From: Seinonella peptonophila
GTDB taxonomy: Bacteria > Bacillota > Bacilli > Thermoactinomycetales > Thermoactinomycetaceae
NCBI RefSeq assembly: GCF_900129355.1
Contig: NZ_FQVL01000004.1
Span: 1-64,000, forward strand
Direction of reading: 5' to 3'
Length of the DNA: 64,000 bases
Below, piece by piece: positions 29,153 through 37,918 of the stretch. The notes below the pieces were generated by a model, which saw only the letters and a list, made by a program, of their open reading frames with translations, did not search any database and had not been told where the DNA came from. Position numbers and translations under genes: made by a program. Each line of letters opens with the position of its first letter. Within the stretch, counting starts at the first letter, position 1.

Positions 29153-30253
29153 CTAAACATTAAAGCGAAATGTGATCACATCTCCATCTGCGACTACATA
29201 TTCCTTACCCTCTAAGCGAAGCCATCCTTTCTCCCTCGCTTCAGTAATGGAGCCAGCTTCTACTAATGCCTGGTATCCAACGACCTCAGCGCGAATAAAT
29301 CCTCGTTCAAAATCGGTATGGATTACACTTGCCGCTTGCGGTGCCTTGGTACCTTTGCGAATCGTCCATGCGCGTACTTCTTTCTCTCCAGCCGTAAAAT
29401 AAGTAATTAAACCTAGTAAGCGATAAGTAGCTGCAATCAACCGATCAAGTCCTGATTGCTGAAGACCTAGTTCCTCAATAAAAAGTTCTTTTTCCTCACC
29501 TTCTAGTTCGGCAATCTCAGCTTCAACTTGAGCGCTTACCGTTACCATTTCAGCTTCTTCTTGTGCTGCTATTTTTTGGACAATCTGTACATGCTGATTT
29601 TGATCGGCTTGCGCTACCTCATCTTCGCCAATGTTTGCCACATAAAGAATCGGCTTTAAAGTCAATAGATTTAAACCTTTTAAAAGTTGTAATTCCTCTT
29701 CATTCCATTCGACTAGGCGGGCCATTCTCCCTTCTGCCAATTCGGGTTGTAAGCGTGACAGAAGTTCATATTCTATCTTTGCCTGTGGATCACCACTTTT
29801 CTTTTGCCTTGCTAATCGATCCATTCGACGCTCTACTGTATCTAAATCTGCCAACACAAGTTCCAGATGAATGGTCTCAATATCTGCTGCAGGGTCCACT
29901 TTACCTGACACATGGGAAATATTATCATCTTCAAAACAGCGAACGACATGAAGAATTGCATCTACTTCGCGGATATGCGCTAAAAATTGATTTCCTAGTC
30001 CTTCTCCTTTGCTTGCTCCTTTTACTAGACCTGCAATATCTGTTATCTGAACAGAAGTAGGTATTACTCGCTGTGGTTGAACTAGTTCAGCAAGTTTCTG
30101 TAATCGTTTATCCGGAACATCTACGACTCCCACATTTGGATCAATGGTACAAAAAGGGTAATTTGCTGATTCAGCACCCGCTTGTGTAATTGCATTAAAT
30201 AATGTTGACTTCCCTACATTCGGCAAGCCCACCACACCAGCAGTTAATGCCAT
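29153..30253 (-). CDS. ychF: Redox-regulated ATPase/GTPase YchF
   Basis: 366 aa. Obg-related, ribosome-associated P-loop protein. G1 is GLPNVGKST, G3 is DIAGLVKGASKGEGLG, and the specificity loop YVANIGE lacks the NKxD of true GTPases, as is normal for ATP-preferring YchF. A coiled-coil insertion (about 130-200) and a C-terminal TGS domain follow. GGAGAGG lies upstream of the ATG. Confidence 0.95.
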   Translation of the reverse strand: MALTAGVVGLPNVGKSTLFNAITQAGAESANYPFCTIDPNVGVVDVPDKRLQKLAELVQPQRVIPTSVQITDIAGLVKGASKGEGLGNQFLAHIREVDAILHVVRCFEDDNISHVSGKVDPAADIETIHLELVLADLDTVERRMDRLARQKKSGDPQAKIEYELLSRLQPELAEGRMARLVEWNEEELQLLKGLNLLTLKPILYVANIGEDEVAQADQNQHVQIVQKIAAQEEAEMVTVSAQVEAEIAELEGEEKELFIEELGLQQSGLDRLIAATYRLLGLITYFTAGEKEVRAWTIRKGTKAPQAASVIHTDFERGFIRAEVVGYQALVEAGSITEAREKGWLRLEGKEYVVADGDVITFRFNV

Positions 30254-30292
30254 TTTTCATCTTTCCTCTCCGATTTATATCAAGCAGAGAAA

Positions 30293-30311
30293 AAGCACCC
30301 TTTTGGTGCTT
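30293..30311 (-). terminator. Hairpin terminator upstream of ychF
   Basis: AAGCACC/GGTGCTT arms, followed on the minus strand by TTTTTCTC. It would end transcripts coming from yyzM before ychF. Confidence 0.7.
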
Positions 30312-30640
30312 CCAGCTTGTAGACAAAGTATAAGTCGTTTTTTATTTCTGAGAACCTAGCTTTAGATACGCTGTGTGATCAAAAAGTATGGATACCACAG
30401 GTTCAGTCTGCATAGACGTATGCAAGGCGCCACAACTGTTCGCTTAGAGCGGGATCAACTGACTACACACGTCATAATGAGACATGCAACATTAGCCACT
30501 TAGCAATACTTGTACATGACGTGTTACTACAGTACTATCGCCTGTTCTTCACTACATAGTCGTGGTTTTGAAACGCCTAGGCAAATGTGGTAAAGAGCAT
30601 TTGTCCAGCTTTCTTGCAATCTTTTTCCTTCAGTGAACAA
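30310..30640 (-). repeat. Dispersed intergenic repeat R2, copy a
   Basis: It begins CAGCTTGTAGACAAAGTATA, the shared end motif. From about 30410 to 30620 it matches the segment 37090-37340 inside the parA intron (for example ACACGTCATA, then TAGCCACTTAGCAA against TAGCTACTTAGCAA, then AAAGAGCATTT). A third, reversed copy lies at 39595-39835. No protein is encoded. Confidence 0.65.
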
Positions 30641-30696
30641 ATGTTATTTTCATTTGACTATTAACCAAAATGTAGATTTTTACTTCAAGCTGGTTT

Positions 30697-30897
30697 TTAT
30701 GATTCACTTTTATTTGGGTGTACTTTTTTTAATCTTTTTTCAAACCGGCTGCGCGGTAACAGAACACTATGTCCACATCCTGTACACTTAATTCGAATAT
30801 CCATACCCATTCGAATCACTTTCCAAGCATTTGTACCACAGGGGTGAACTTTCTTCATCTCAACGATATCCCCTAGCGCAAACTCTTTTCGCTGCAA
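30697..30897 (-). CDS. yyzM: DUF951 family protein YyzM
   Basis: 66 aa. Small basic protein with KKVHPCGTNAWKVIRMG and CTGCGH, a likely zinc-binding pair of motifs. Function unknown; conserved beside ychF and parB in Bacillales. Start appears to be TTG after GAGAG. Confidence 0.85.
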   Translation of the reverse strand: MQRKEFALGDIVEMKKVHPCGTNAWKVIRMGMDIRIKCTGCGHSVLLPRSRFEKRLKKVHPNKSES

Positions 30898-31215
30898 ATC
30901 AAATCACACTCTCTATCTCATTCTTCTCATTTTGTTGAACGACTATCACCTGAGTTTCTTACAAACACAAACCTAACGACTCATTAGCTTAGTAGTATCA
31001 GCGGTGCAATCAAAGTATGCTCTGATTACTCCTGACTATTGCTTGGTTTTCGCATCATTGGTGAGTTTGGGTGGTTGAGTCTATATGAGACATCTTCCAG
31101 CACCCATCTCTATCTTTCATTTTCAATGAGCTGATACGATTCTAACAAAAATGGCTGTTCTTAGCATCCCATAAAAAGAAATATCCTGGATAGAAAAGAT
31201 TCACCATGATTTCAC
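30898..31215. other. Non-coding gap between yyzM and the YkvI-like gene
   Basis: About 320 bases; no repeat, RNA or hairpin that I can support. Confidence 0.4.
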
Positions 31216-32259
31216 TTACTCCTTCTGTGTGAATGGATATAACCAAATCATAGCGAGTAAAAACAAATTTAAGACCCCATAGAGTGGATACAACCAACTT
31301 ACTAATGAAGAAAAACCGATTCGTGCAAATGGGATCAAAATACTTAACATCAGGAATCCAATCAACCAATGAGGCCAAGGAAGAAGCCCCTGCATGCGAT
31401 AAGCAAGTCCATAGAGATTACTTACAGTTGTTGTATAGATCGATAACCAAAGTACAATGGTTATTCCTAATAAGATCATCGGAGATACATTTTGCACTAA
31501 CGCAAATAATGGGATCTCATATTGTGATAGCAAATGTGAGGCGCGAAGCAAACAGATATTAAAAAGAATTGCAATCAATCCAAGTACAATAAAGCTGATC
31601 ACTCCTGCAATCCAAATTTCACTTGGATGATTGATTGTTTTCCCCATGGTCGCTAATACAGCTACTAGAGAAATGATATTAAAAGCTGCATATGCAATGG
31701 CTGATGGCCATACGGGCAAATGTATACTTTCTGCAACCTTTGTTCCGACATATGGATCTGGTTGAATTAAGTAATATATAAAAACAGCTAAGAGAATGAT
31801 CGATAAGATGGGCATAAGAATTGTATTGATAGAGAGCAGCCCGCGAATATCAAAAAAGAGTATCAAGAAAGATGGTAACGCTAATATTAAGCATCCCTCA
31901 AAAAATGATTGATCCCATTGCTCAAATATAGCTCCACTCCCAGCTAACATGACAATCGAAGTGGTCAATAAATAGATTAATATCAACCCATCAAATAAAA
32001 TCGCAAAACGTTCTCCCATTAACTTGCGTAATAGTTCCGCATAATTTTCCGTTTGATAGCGCCAACTGATAAATAAAATAATCATACCCGCTCCAAAGAA
32101 AAGAAACAAAGATAATAATAGTGACCAATGACTTGCTGTTCCATACGATCCAAAAAACTCCCAAATCTCTCTCCCAGAAGCAAAGCCAGCACCAATCGTT
32201 GTACCAATTATCGTCATACTAATTTTTAACGATGGAATCAGCCGTATCCGCACATTCAA
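31216..32259 (-). CDS. YkvI-like multipass membrane transporter
   Basis: 347 aa with about ten hydrophobic helices. The first helix begins TIIGTTIGAGFASGREIWEF, the glycine-rich signature of the YkvI branch of the APC superfamily. It may carry an amino acid or related solute with sodium; the substrate is unknown. It is transcribed divergently from yyaC with 88 bases between. Confidence 0.8.
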   Translation of the reverse strand: MNVRIRLIPSLKISMTIIGTTIGAGFASGREIWEFFGSYGTASHWSLLLSLFLFFGAGMIILFISWRYQTENYAELLRKLMGERFAILFDGLILIYLLTTSIVMLAGSGAIFEQWDQSFFEGCLILALPSFLILFFDIRGLLSINTILMPILSIILLAVFIYYLIQPDPYVGTKVAESIHLPVWPSAIAYAAFNIISLVAVLATMGKTINHPSEIWIAGVISFIVLGLIAILFNICLLRASHLLSQYEIPLFALVQNVSPMILLGITIVLWLSIYTTTVSNLYGLAYRMQGLLPWPHWLIGFLMLSILIPFARIGFSSLVSWLYPLYGVLNLFLLAMIWLYPFTQKE

Positions 32260-32347
32260 TCACCTTCCGCAGTTCATTGGTACATGTATATTTCTGAAAA
32301 TCTATCCGTATACTGATAAAGAACTTTTTTCTGAAAGGTATGATCAT

Positions 32348-32971
32348 ATGCAAGAGCTCGAGGGAGTGAATCGAGTCTCTATTACAGATCACTCAGCAAA
32401 AGAAAAAACAGCTCATATTTTGCAGCAATTGCTTCTCCCTTTCCACCCTATTCATGAATTAGTCTGTATCTGCATTGGAACAGATCGATCTACTGGAGAC
32501 TCTTTAGGTCCAATGGTGGGAACTTTATTGACTCGAAATCGTTTAACCAATTGTACAGTTTATGGCACTTTAGATCAGCCTGTTCATGCGCTAAACCTTG
32601 AAGGAACATTAAAAGAGATCAAACGCAAGCATATTGATGCGACTTATCTTGCAATCGATGCTTGTCTTGGAAAAGCACGTAGTGTAGGGCAGTTACAAAT
32701 TGGAAAAGGTCCTATTCGTCCTGGAGCTGCTGTAAATAAAAATTTACCCGCAGTTGGAGAGCTCCATATTACGGGTATCGTAAATATCGCTGGATATATG
32801 GAATTTTTTGTTTTGCAAAATACACGTTTAAGTATGGTCTTGCAAATGGCAGAAATCATCTCTGGTGCAATCCAACTTACGCTCTCATCAACCGTTCAGT
32901 TTGACAATCAAATAGAGACAAGTATCGATCAAACTTCGATCCAGCAGCCACTCTCTACTCAGTTTGACTAG
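32348..32971 (+). CDS. yyaC: Sporulation protein YyaC (GPR-like protease fold)
   Basis: 207 aa. DUF1256 family related to the spore germination protease GPR. CIGTDRSTGDSLGPMVGT at about residue 37 is the signature, with DACLGK and NKNLPAVGELHITG later. It is expressed in the forespore in B. subtilis; targets are unknown. The presence of this gene supports a spore-former. The stop overlaps the end of convergent kptA by four bases. Confidence 0.9.
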   Translation: MQELEGVNRVSITDHSAKEKTAHILQQLLLPFHPIHELVCICIGTDRSTGDSLGPMVGTLLTRNRLTNCTVYGTLDQPVHALNLEGTLKEIKRKHIDATYLAIDACLGKARSVGQLQIGKGPIRPGAAVNKNLPAVGELHITGIVNIAGYMEFFVLQNTRLSMVLQMAEIISGAIQLTLSSTVQFDNQIETSIDQTSIQQPLSTQFD

Positions 32972-33531
32972 AGGTTGCTCATCTCCTGAAATCGAATATA
33001 AGCGGGTGGTACATGCTTGGTTAACCAAACATTTGGTTCTGTTCGGTAAAAGAGGAATCCATCGCTTCTCATCCTACCAGCTTCTATGATCAGAATTATC
33101 GGCTTCCCATGTCGACCACCTACTTGCTTTGCTGTATGGAGATCCGTAGAAAGATGGACATATTGTCGATTCATTCTTTGTAATCCTTCTCGGAGAATAG
33201 ATGCTAAAAATCGTGTTGCCGTTCCATGAAATAACAGTTCAGGTGGATTTACTGATTCTGAGTGTTCCTTTGATATAGATATCGAATGACCATAACGCGC
33301 TCGAATCCTTTTACCATCTGTACTTAGTTCGAAACGGTTCTTATCATTCGTTTCCACAATTTGATGCAGCTCATCGACTGATAAACCTTTTTTATTCTTT
33401 TGCAAAGCAATTAATAATTCTTGCACAGAAACCCATCCTTGTGGATCAGGTTGTATATGAATGATTTCTGGCTGATGACGCAATACAAGAGTCAAAAATT
33501 TACTCATGTGTTTTTGTTCTGATCGGTTCAT
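32968..33531 (-). CDS. kptA: RNA 2'-phosphotransferase (KptA/Tpt1)
   Basis: 187 aa. It transfers an internal RNA 2'-phosphate to NAD, giving ADP-ribose cyclic phosphate. The catalytic R-H-R-R set is visible: VLRHQPE, LLFHGTATRF, HLSTDLHTA and FYRTEPNVW. In bacteria the natural RNA target is not clear. Not part of the usual B. subtilis order here, so probably an accessory gene inserted between yyaC and parB. Confidence 0.9.
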   Translation of the reverse strand: MNRSEQKHMSKFLTLVLRHQPEIIHIQPDPQGWVSVQELLIALQKNKKGLSVDELHQIVETNDKNRFELSTDGKRIRARYGHSISISKEHSESVNPPELLFHGTATRFLASILREGLQRMNRQYVHLSTDLHTAKQVGGRHGKPIILIIEAGRMRSDGFLFYRTEPNVWLTKHVPPAYIRFQEMSNL

Positions 33532-33644
33532 TTTCAGACTCCTTATATTGATTGTTCTCTTCCTATCAGCTTGAAGACAACAAAGTTTCTGATCCTTTCA
33601 AATAAGGCTCCGCGATATTGATATCTAGAACAAACCCCAGTCAA

Positions 33645-33681
33645 AAGGCCATCAATTGCTTGGCAATCAATGGCCTTCATG
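33645..33681 (-). terminator. Terminator of the parAB operon
   Basis: AAGGCCAT/ATGGCCTT arms with an inner partial stem, followed on the minus strand by TTTT, 14 bases after parB. Confidence 0.75.
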
Positions 33682-33694
33682 AAAACAATCTTGA

Positions 33695-34546
33695 TTAGTC
33701 AATAAATGCATTTTGATTTAGATATTCGATTAGCCGCTCTAGCTCTTGCTCAGAATAATACTCAATTTCAATCTTCCCTTTACGTCTGCCTTGACGAATC
33801 CTGACAGGTGTACTCAAAACTTCTTGTAATAAATCCTCATACTGTTTAAAACGAGCAGAGGGTTGTTGTGACTGTTGCTTTTTTGAAGTTTGTCTACTTG
33901 TTAACTTTTGTACCCATTCTTCCAACTCACGTACACTTAGCTGCTCCTTCTTTACTTTCTCTGCGAGCTTCCGTTGTAAAGCCTCTTCTTTAATTCCAAG
34001 CAATGCACGTGCATGACCCATGCTCAATGTTCCACGTGAAACATCTTCCTGAAGTGTAGGCGGAAGTTGTAATAGTCGTAGAAAATTAGCTACATGCGGC
34101 CGGCTTCTACCTACACGATCCGATAATTCTTCTTGCGTCAACGAAAAATGCTGCATTAATTTTTGATAAGCATTGGCTACTTCAATCGGATTCAAATCTT
34201 CACGTTGTAGATTTTCAATTAAGGCAATCTCCATCATCTGACGATCATCACATTCTCGGACAACCACAGGCAATGTTTCGATTTTCGCCAGTTCAGCAGC
34301 TCGAAATCGTCTTTCACCGACTACAATCTCATAACCATGAATACTTTGTCGAACAACCAATGGCTGAATTAATCCATGTTCTTGCATCGATTGACTTAAA
34401 CTTTGTAATGATTCTTCATCGAATTGTTTCCGTGGCTGATATGGATTTGGTCGTAACTCTGATAAAGAGACTTCCGTCACTGTCTCATCTTCCGATAAAT
34501 CAGGGAGAAGAGCACCCAATCCTTTTCCGAGCCCTTTACTACCCAT
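33695..34546 (-). CDS. parB: Chromosome-partitioning protein ParB (Spo0J)
   Basis: 283 aa. It loads at parS, spreads as a CTP-dependent clamp and recruits SMC. N-terminal nuclease-like domain with NPYQPRKQFDEESL and GERRFRAAE, helix-turn-helix around SLTQEELSDRVGRSRPHVANF, and a C-terminal dimer domain (YYSEQELERLIEYLN). A parS site lies inside the gene at 34028-34043, as in B. subtilis. Its start overlaps the parA stop by eight bases, so synthesis may depend on translation of spliced parA mRNA. Confidence 0.96.
   Translation of the reverse strand: MGSKGLGKGLGALLPDLSEDETVTEVSLSELRPNPYQPRKQFDEESLQSLSQSMQEHGLIQPLVVRQSIHGYEIVVGERRFRAAELAKIETLPVVVRECDDRQMMEIALIENLQREDLNPIEVANAYQKLMQHFSLTQEELSDRVGRSRPHVANFLRLLQLPPTLQEDVSRGTLSMGHARALLGIKEEALQRKLAEKVKKEQLSVRELEEWVQKLTSRQTSKKQQSQQPSARFKQYEDLLQEVLSTPVRIRQGRRKGKIEIEYYSEQELERLIEYLNQNAFID
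34028..34043. promoter_or_regulatory. parS centromere site within parB
   Basis: TGTTCCACGTGAAACA: one base from the perfect palindrome TGTTTCACGTGAAACA. The B. subtilis spo0J-internal parS has this form. Confidence 0.9.
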
Positions 34547-35255
34547 GTTGAATCACCTCATTTGCAAGTTGGAGATAGCACTGCGCACCTCTTGACCGAG
34601 GATCATAGGTTAAGATCGGTTTCCCATGACTAGGCGCTTCACTTAGGCGTATATTTCTTGGAATGACCGTCTGATATACTTTCTCGCCAAAGTATCTCTG
34701 TACCTCCTCTACTACCTGCGCAGAGAGATTAGTTCGAGCATCATACATCGTACAAAGAACTCCTTCTACCTCTAAGCGTTTGTTTAGGTGTTTTTGAACC
34801 AACCGAATGGTATTCAAAAGCTGTCCAAGCCCTTCTAACGCATAAAATTCACATTGGATCGGGATTAAGATTGATTCGGCTGCCGTTAAGGCATTTAAGG
34901 TAATGATCCCTAATGACGGAGGGCAATCGATCAAAATATAATCAAAACGATTTTTGAGCGGCAAAATTTCCTGTTGTAACCGTTTCTCTCTTGAAATCGC
35001 CTGACTTAATTCAATCTCTGCTCCTGCTAATTGAATCGTAGCTGGAATCACCCAGAGATGATCCAAATCTGTTGATAATACTACTCCTTCAGCCGGATGT
35101 TCATCAATCAACACATCATAAATACATGCTTTTACGTCTGCTTTATTAATTCCTAAACCACTTGTGGCATTTCCTTGTGGGTCGATATCCACTAACAACA
35201 CTTTCTTTTGTTGATATGCTAAACTTGCTGCTAAATTAACAGAAGTGGTCGTTTT
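34539..35255 (-). CDS. parA: ParA (Soj) exon 2, most of the partition ATPase
   Basis: Second part of a gene interrupted by a group II intron. It begins with Lys and Thr of the Walker A motif (KTTTSVNLAASLAY) and continues with VDIDPQGNATSG, LIDCPPSLG and a normal C-terminus. Joined to exon 1 (37826-37870) it gives 253 aa, the usual Soj length, with the P-loop KGGVGKTTT restored. Without splicing, exon 1 runs into a stop four codons into the intron. ParA works with ParB in origin segregation and controls DnaA. A GTG at 35201 could start a P-loop-less fragment, but no good ribosome binding site supports it. Confidence 0.93.
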   Translation of the reverse strand, partial: KTTTSVNLAASLAYQQKKVLLVDIDPQGNATSGLGINKADVKACIYDVLIDEHPAEGVVLSTDLDHLWVIPATIQLAGAEIELSQAISREKRLQQEILPLKNRFDYILIDCPPSLGIITLNALTAAESILIPIQCEFYALEGLGQLLNTIRLVQKHLNKRLEVEGVLCTMYDARTNLSAQVVEEVQRYFGEKVYQTVIPRNIRLSEAPSHGKPILTYDPRSRGAQCYLQLANEVIQHG

Positions 35256-35317
35256 GTAGGGTAGGAGCTTGGCGCCATTACTGTGTCACCACAGTTGGTT
35301 TCCAAACCCCCCCCTCC

Positions 35318-35351
35318 GAACCGGACGTGCACCTTTCAATGCATCCGGCTC
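35318..35351 (-). ncRNA. Group II intron domain V
   Basis: 34 bases with an eight-pair lower stem (one or two G-U pairs), a two-base CG bulge, an upper stem and a GAAA tetraloop. The catalytic AGC triad is present near the 5' end. It lies 62 bases before the 3' splice site, as expected. Confidence 0.9.
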
Positions 35352-35485
35352 TTCAGTCGTTTCTTAACCAAACAAAACATTTTTTTCATTACGAAATTCC
35401 ATTCACTTCATCGCACAAAATGATCATCTCAAATTGATTCTCATTTTCAACCAAACGATCACTCAACTCTTTCTGCCTTTTTGAG

Positions 35486-36874
35486 TTATGAAATAATATG
35501 CTTTTTGATCATTCTACAGCTATCATCGTTTACATGAAGTTTTGCTTTTCCTTGCCTTTTTAACGGTTGATCGAAGTAGGTTAGCACCTTATGTAGACCA
35601 GACTCCGCTTTATATCCAATTCCAATCAATCTTTTCGTTCCTGTACCCTGCCTTCGTTTCACATCGACCCCATATTTTTGAAATACCTGTTTGACAGAAA
35701 TTTTTTCCTTGAGCGCAATTGTTTTTGCCAAACTGTAATAATGAAAGTAACGAAACGTTCCCAGTTTAGAGCTAACATCACTTGCCAAACAATAATAATC
35801 ATAAAGTCTGCTCATCTCTCTACGGTAGAGAGAAATAAGCTCAAATAGATCAAGGTGAACACGTGCAGGATGAGGCGCTGGTTTATTATGCTTCGAATAT
35901 GGCTTTAGATACGAGCGCAGCACCTGATTAGACACCAAAAGTTGAATGGGTTGTAACTCCTGATTTGATTTGGCTCTAGTCAATTCATAGCCTAAAAACT
36001 GAATAGATTGATCAGCAAGATGGCAAAATTGTAGTAACCCTTGTGATGGTCTAATGTTTAGTTCCTGATCCAAAAAAGTAGCAATTTTTTGATAAACCTG
36101 CTTTGCCAATCCTTTAGTCCCTCTAATCCCAATTAAAAAATGATCATTATATCGAACATAATGGATATTACGACTAGATAATAAGATGGGCTCATGTTGT
36201 GCGAAAGCCCCTTTCTTATTTTCCATCAGCTCATCAACAAACACATCAAGTTCATGATAATAAATATTACTTAGGATGGGACATAGCTGATTGTTCGGCC
36301 ACTCTAGATAACCAGCATGTAAAAAGCGCTTCACTAACTCCAGAATTCGTCCATCATTCATTTTTTTACCCAATCGATTGATCAACAGACTATGGTCAAT
36401 TCCAGAAAAAAAAGATTGAATCGTGCCCTTTATGAGCCAAGTTGACCCGACCGCACCTTGTTTAAAGGATAACAGACCCGTATGGATATTGCGATTTGGT
36501 CTAAAGCCATGTGATGACTCTAGAAACAAGGGAGCAAAAATTGCCTCTAACATAAATCGCAAAACTTCTTGCACCAATTGATCCTCGATGGGTAACACAT
36601 CAAAGGATGTGGACTTATTCTGAGAGGTGTTGCTATTCCTGATTGCTATTGGATAAAAGCTTTCCCTTTTCATTTTCTCAATCAGCCGTCGAACCTGTTC
36701 TAAGTGGATATGTTGATTCCTTCTTGTGATGGAATTTCTCTGTGCAATGAAACGATACGCTAACAAGTAAAACTCAGGGTTATAAAAGTTACGATAAAGT
36801 CTGTGAAAAACATATTCAGCACAATCTGTTGTTCGTTGGTTAAGTAATGCTAGGATAACTTCAGCTTTTCGCAT
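35486..36874 (-). CDS. Group II intron maturase, reverse transcriptase residues lost
   Basis: 462 aa. RT-like finger and palm regions (FDVLPIEDQLVQEVLRFMLE, SHGFRPNRNIHTGL, PILSNIYYHELD) and a C-terminal maturase domain X (ISVKQVFQKYG) are recognisable. The active-site positions are changed: YNDH at 242-245 for YADD, Thr151 where the first Asp belongs (KGTIQSFF), and PNN at 193-195 for PQGG. No HNH endonuclease domain follows. The frame has no stop or frameshift, so the protein appears to be kept, probably to help splice its own intron. It should not be able to copy the intron into new sites. Confidence 0.88.
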   Translation of the reverse strand: MRKAEVILALLNQRTTDCAEYVFHRLYRNFYNPEFYLLAYRFIAQRNSITRRNQHIHLEQVRRLIEKMKRESFYPIAIRNSNTSQNKSTSFDVLPIEDQLVQEVLRFMLEAIFAPLFLESSHGFRPNRNIHTGLLSFKQGAVGSTWLIKGTIQSFFSGIDHSLLINRLGKKMNDGRILELVKRFLHAGYLEWPNNQLCPILSNIYYHELDVFVDELMENKKGAFAQHEPILLSSRNIHYVRYNDHFLIGIRGTKGLAKQVYQKIATFLDQELNIRPSQGLLQFCHLADQSIQFLGYELTRAKSNQELQPIQLLVSNQVLRSYLKPYSKHNKPAPHPARVHLDLFELISLYRREMSRLYDYYCLASDVSSKLGTFRYFHYYSLAKTIALKEKISVKQVFQKYGVDVKRRQGTGTKRLIGIGYKAESGLHKVLTYFDQPLKRQGKAKLHVNDDSCRMIKKHIIS

Positions 36875-37069
36875 CTCGCGTACCTCCGTAATCCTTCATT
36901 TAAACGACCTGACCTCCTTCGCCATGTAGTAGGCTTTCCCTACCTCCGACTACTATGAGGACTCCGTCATCATATGGGATATTCAGAAGACATTTCATCC
37001 ACCTTAATCGATGATATTCTTCATAGCTTATTACATTGAGCGCAAACTGAAAGACAAAGCACGCTTACA

Positions 37070-37345
37070 GAGTCGTGGTTACAGACACTCCATGTTATTG
37101 AAATAAGAGATGCCTCCCGTTCAGGTGACAAAGCTATATGGGATGGTCCGTATCTGCTCGCTCAGAGCGGTATCAACTCGGTTATACACGTCATAGTAAA
37201 TTTGCAGCATTAGCTACTTAGCAAAACTTGTGTACAGAGCATGCAGACAACACTACCGCCTATTCTTACCTACACAAATGCGACTTTGTAGGACTTAGAC
37301 AAATGCGGGTGAAAGAGCATTTATCCAGATACATTGAAAACCACT
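37070..37345 (-). repeat. Repeat R2, copy b, inside the intron
   Basis: It matches 30410-30620 and, reversed, 39600-39790. It lies in the loop closed by TTACATTGAG (37031-37040) and CTCAATGTAA (37384-37393), upstream of the maturase start. Either R2 inserted into the intron or R2 elsewhere derives from intron sequence; the first fits better because the other copies show no splice-site or domain V sequence nearby. Confidence 0.6.
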
Positions 37346-37534
37346 TCCTCTTATAGATCAAGCTTCTTTGCCCACTCTGTTTTCTCAATGTAAGGTTTTC
37401 TACATAGCTTATGAGCATAAGCATTCCCACTTAGATGATCTCCGCTTTGATTATTGAACACATGGATGCGACGTAGGTTCCCGTTCGTTTCTTTTACACA
37501 CTATACTTGTGTGTTGGAAAAAATATGGAGAGTG

Positions 37535-37558
37535 CGTAAGACGTGGGTCATCCTTACG
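37535..37558 (-). other. Intron EBS1 hairpin
   Basis: Six-pair stem CGTAAG/CTTACG with a 12-base loop holding ACCCAC, complementary over six of six bases to the 5' exon end GTGGGT. Confidence 0.85.
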
Positions 37559-37825
37559 TAATATTTTTCCGTGTACCATATGTTAGCAAACTGTACACCC
37601 CGGCAGTTAGGGCAAAGAAACTGGGTTTCAAGCAGTTTAGCTTTGACCTTATCGCATCAATGGTCTTGCACTTCAAGCTGTTTAGCTAACATCCAACCCA
37701 AGTGCTTTTCTGACATGCTATGTTCCCCTTTGATGTTTCCATCTCAGGTAAGTCAGATGACCACAGGATTTCTCTCCGATCCTGACCTCCAACAAGGCAA
37801 TGTTCAATCTCCTTTACGGACGCAC

Positions 37826-37870
37826 ACCCACACCACCTTTTTGATTCGCAATCGCAATTATTCGACCCAT
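37826..37870 (-). CDS. parA: ParA (Soj) exon 1
   Basis: 15 codons, MGRIIAIANQKGGVG, the start of ParA up to the middle of Walker A. GAGAGGTGATTCG precedes the ATG. The intron follows directly. Reading on without splicing adds V, R, P and then a TAA. Confidence 0.92.
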
Positions 37871-37918
37871 CGAATCACCTCTCATCATAAGTTTCATCGT
37901 AAGCCAAAATAAAGAAAA

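Larger units (their letters stand above)
35256..37825 (-). mobile_element. Group II intron inside parA
   Basis: 2570 bases. The 5' end is GTGCG and the 3' end CCTAC, both group II consensus, lying exactly between GGVG and KTT codons. Domain V (35318-35351) folds as GAGCCGGA/TCCGGTTC with a CG bulge and a GAAA tetraloop. A branch-point A is at 35262, seven bases from the 3' end. EBS1 (ACCCAC, 37543-37548) sits in the loop of a CGTAAG/CTTACG stem and pairs perfectly with the last six exon bases, GTGGGT. It encodes a maturase-like protein in domain IV. About 340 bases (37041-37383), closed by a TTACATTGAG/CTCAATGTAA stem, contain repeat R2. The RNA looks competent to splice. Confidence 0.93.

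Noticed and set aside
34539-35201. A separate short ParA-like gene starting at GTG 35201
   Set aside because: It would lack the P-loop, has no good ribosome binding site, and the missing N-terminus is found intact at 37826-37870 across perfect intron boundaries.
35256-37870. parA as a pseudogene broken by insertion
   Set aside because: Frame, splice consensus, domain V and EBS1/IBS1 pairing are all intact; exon joining gives a normal-length protein.
37571-37912. 113-codon + strand frame
   Set aside because: It is antisense to the intron RNA and exon 1, with no ribosome binding site and no protein-like composition.
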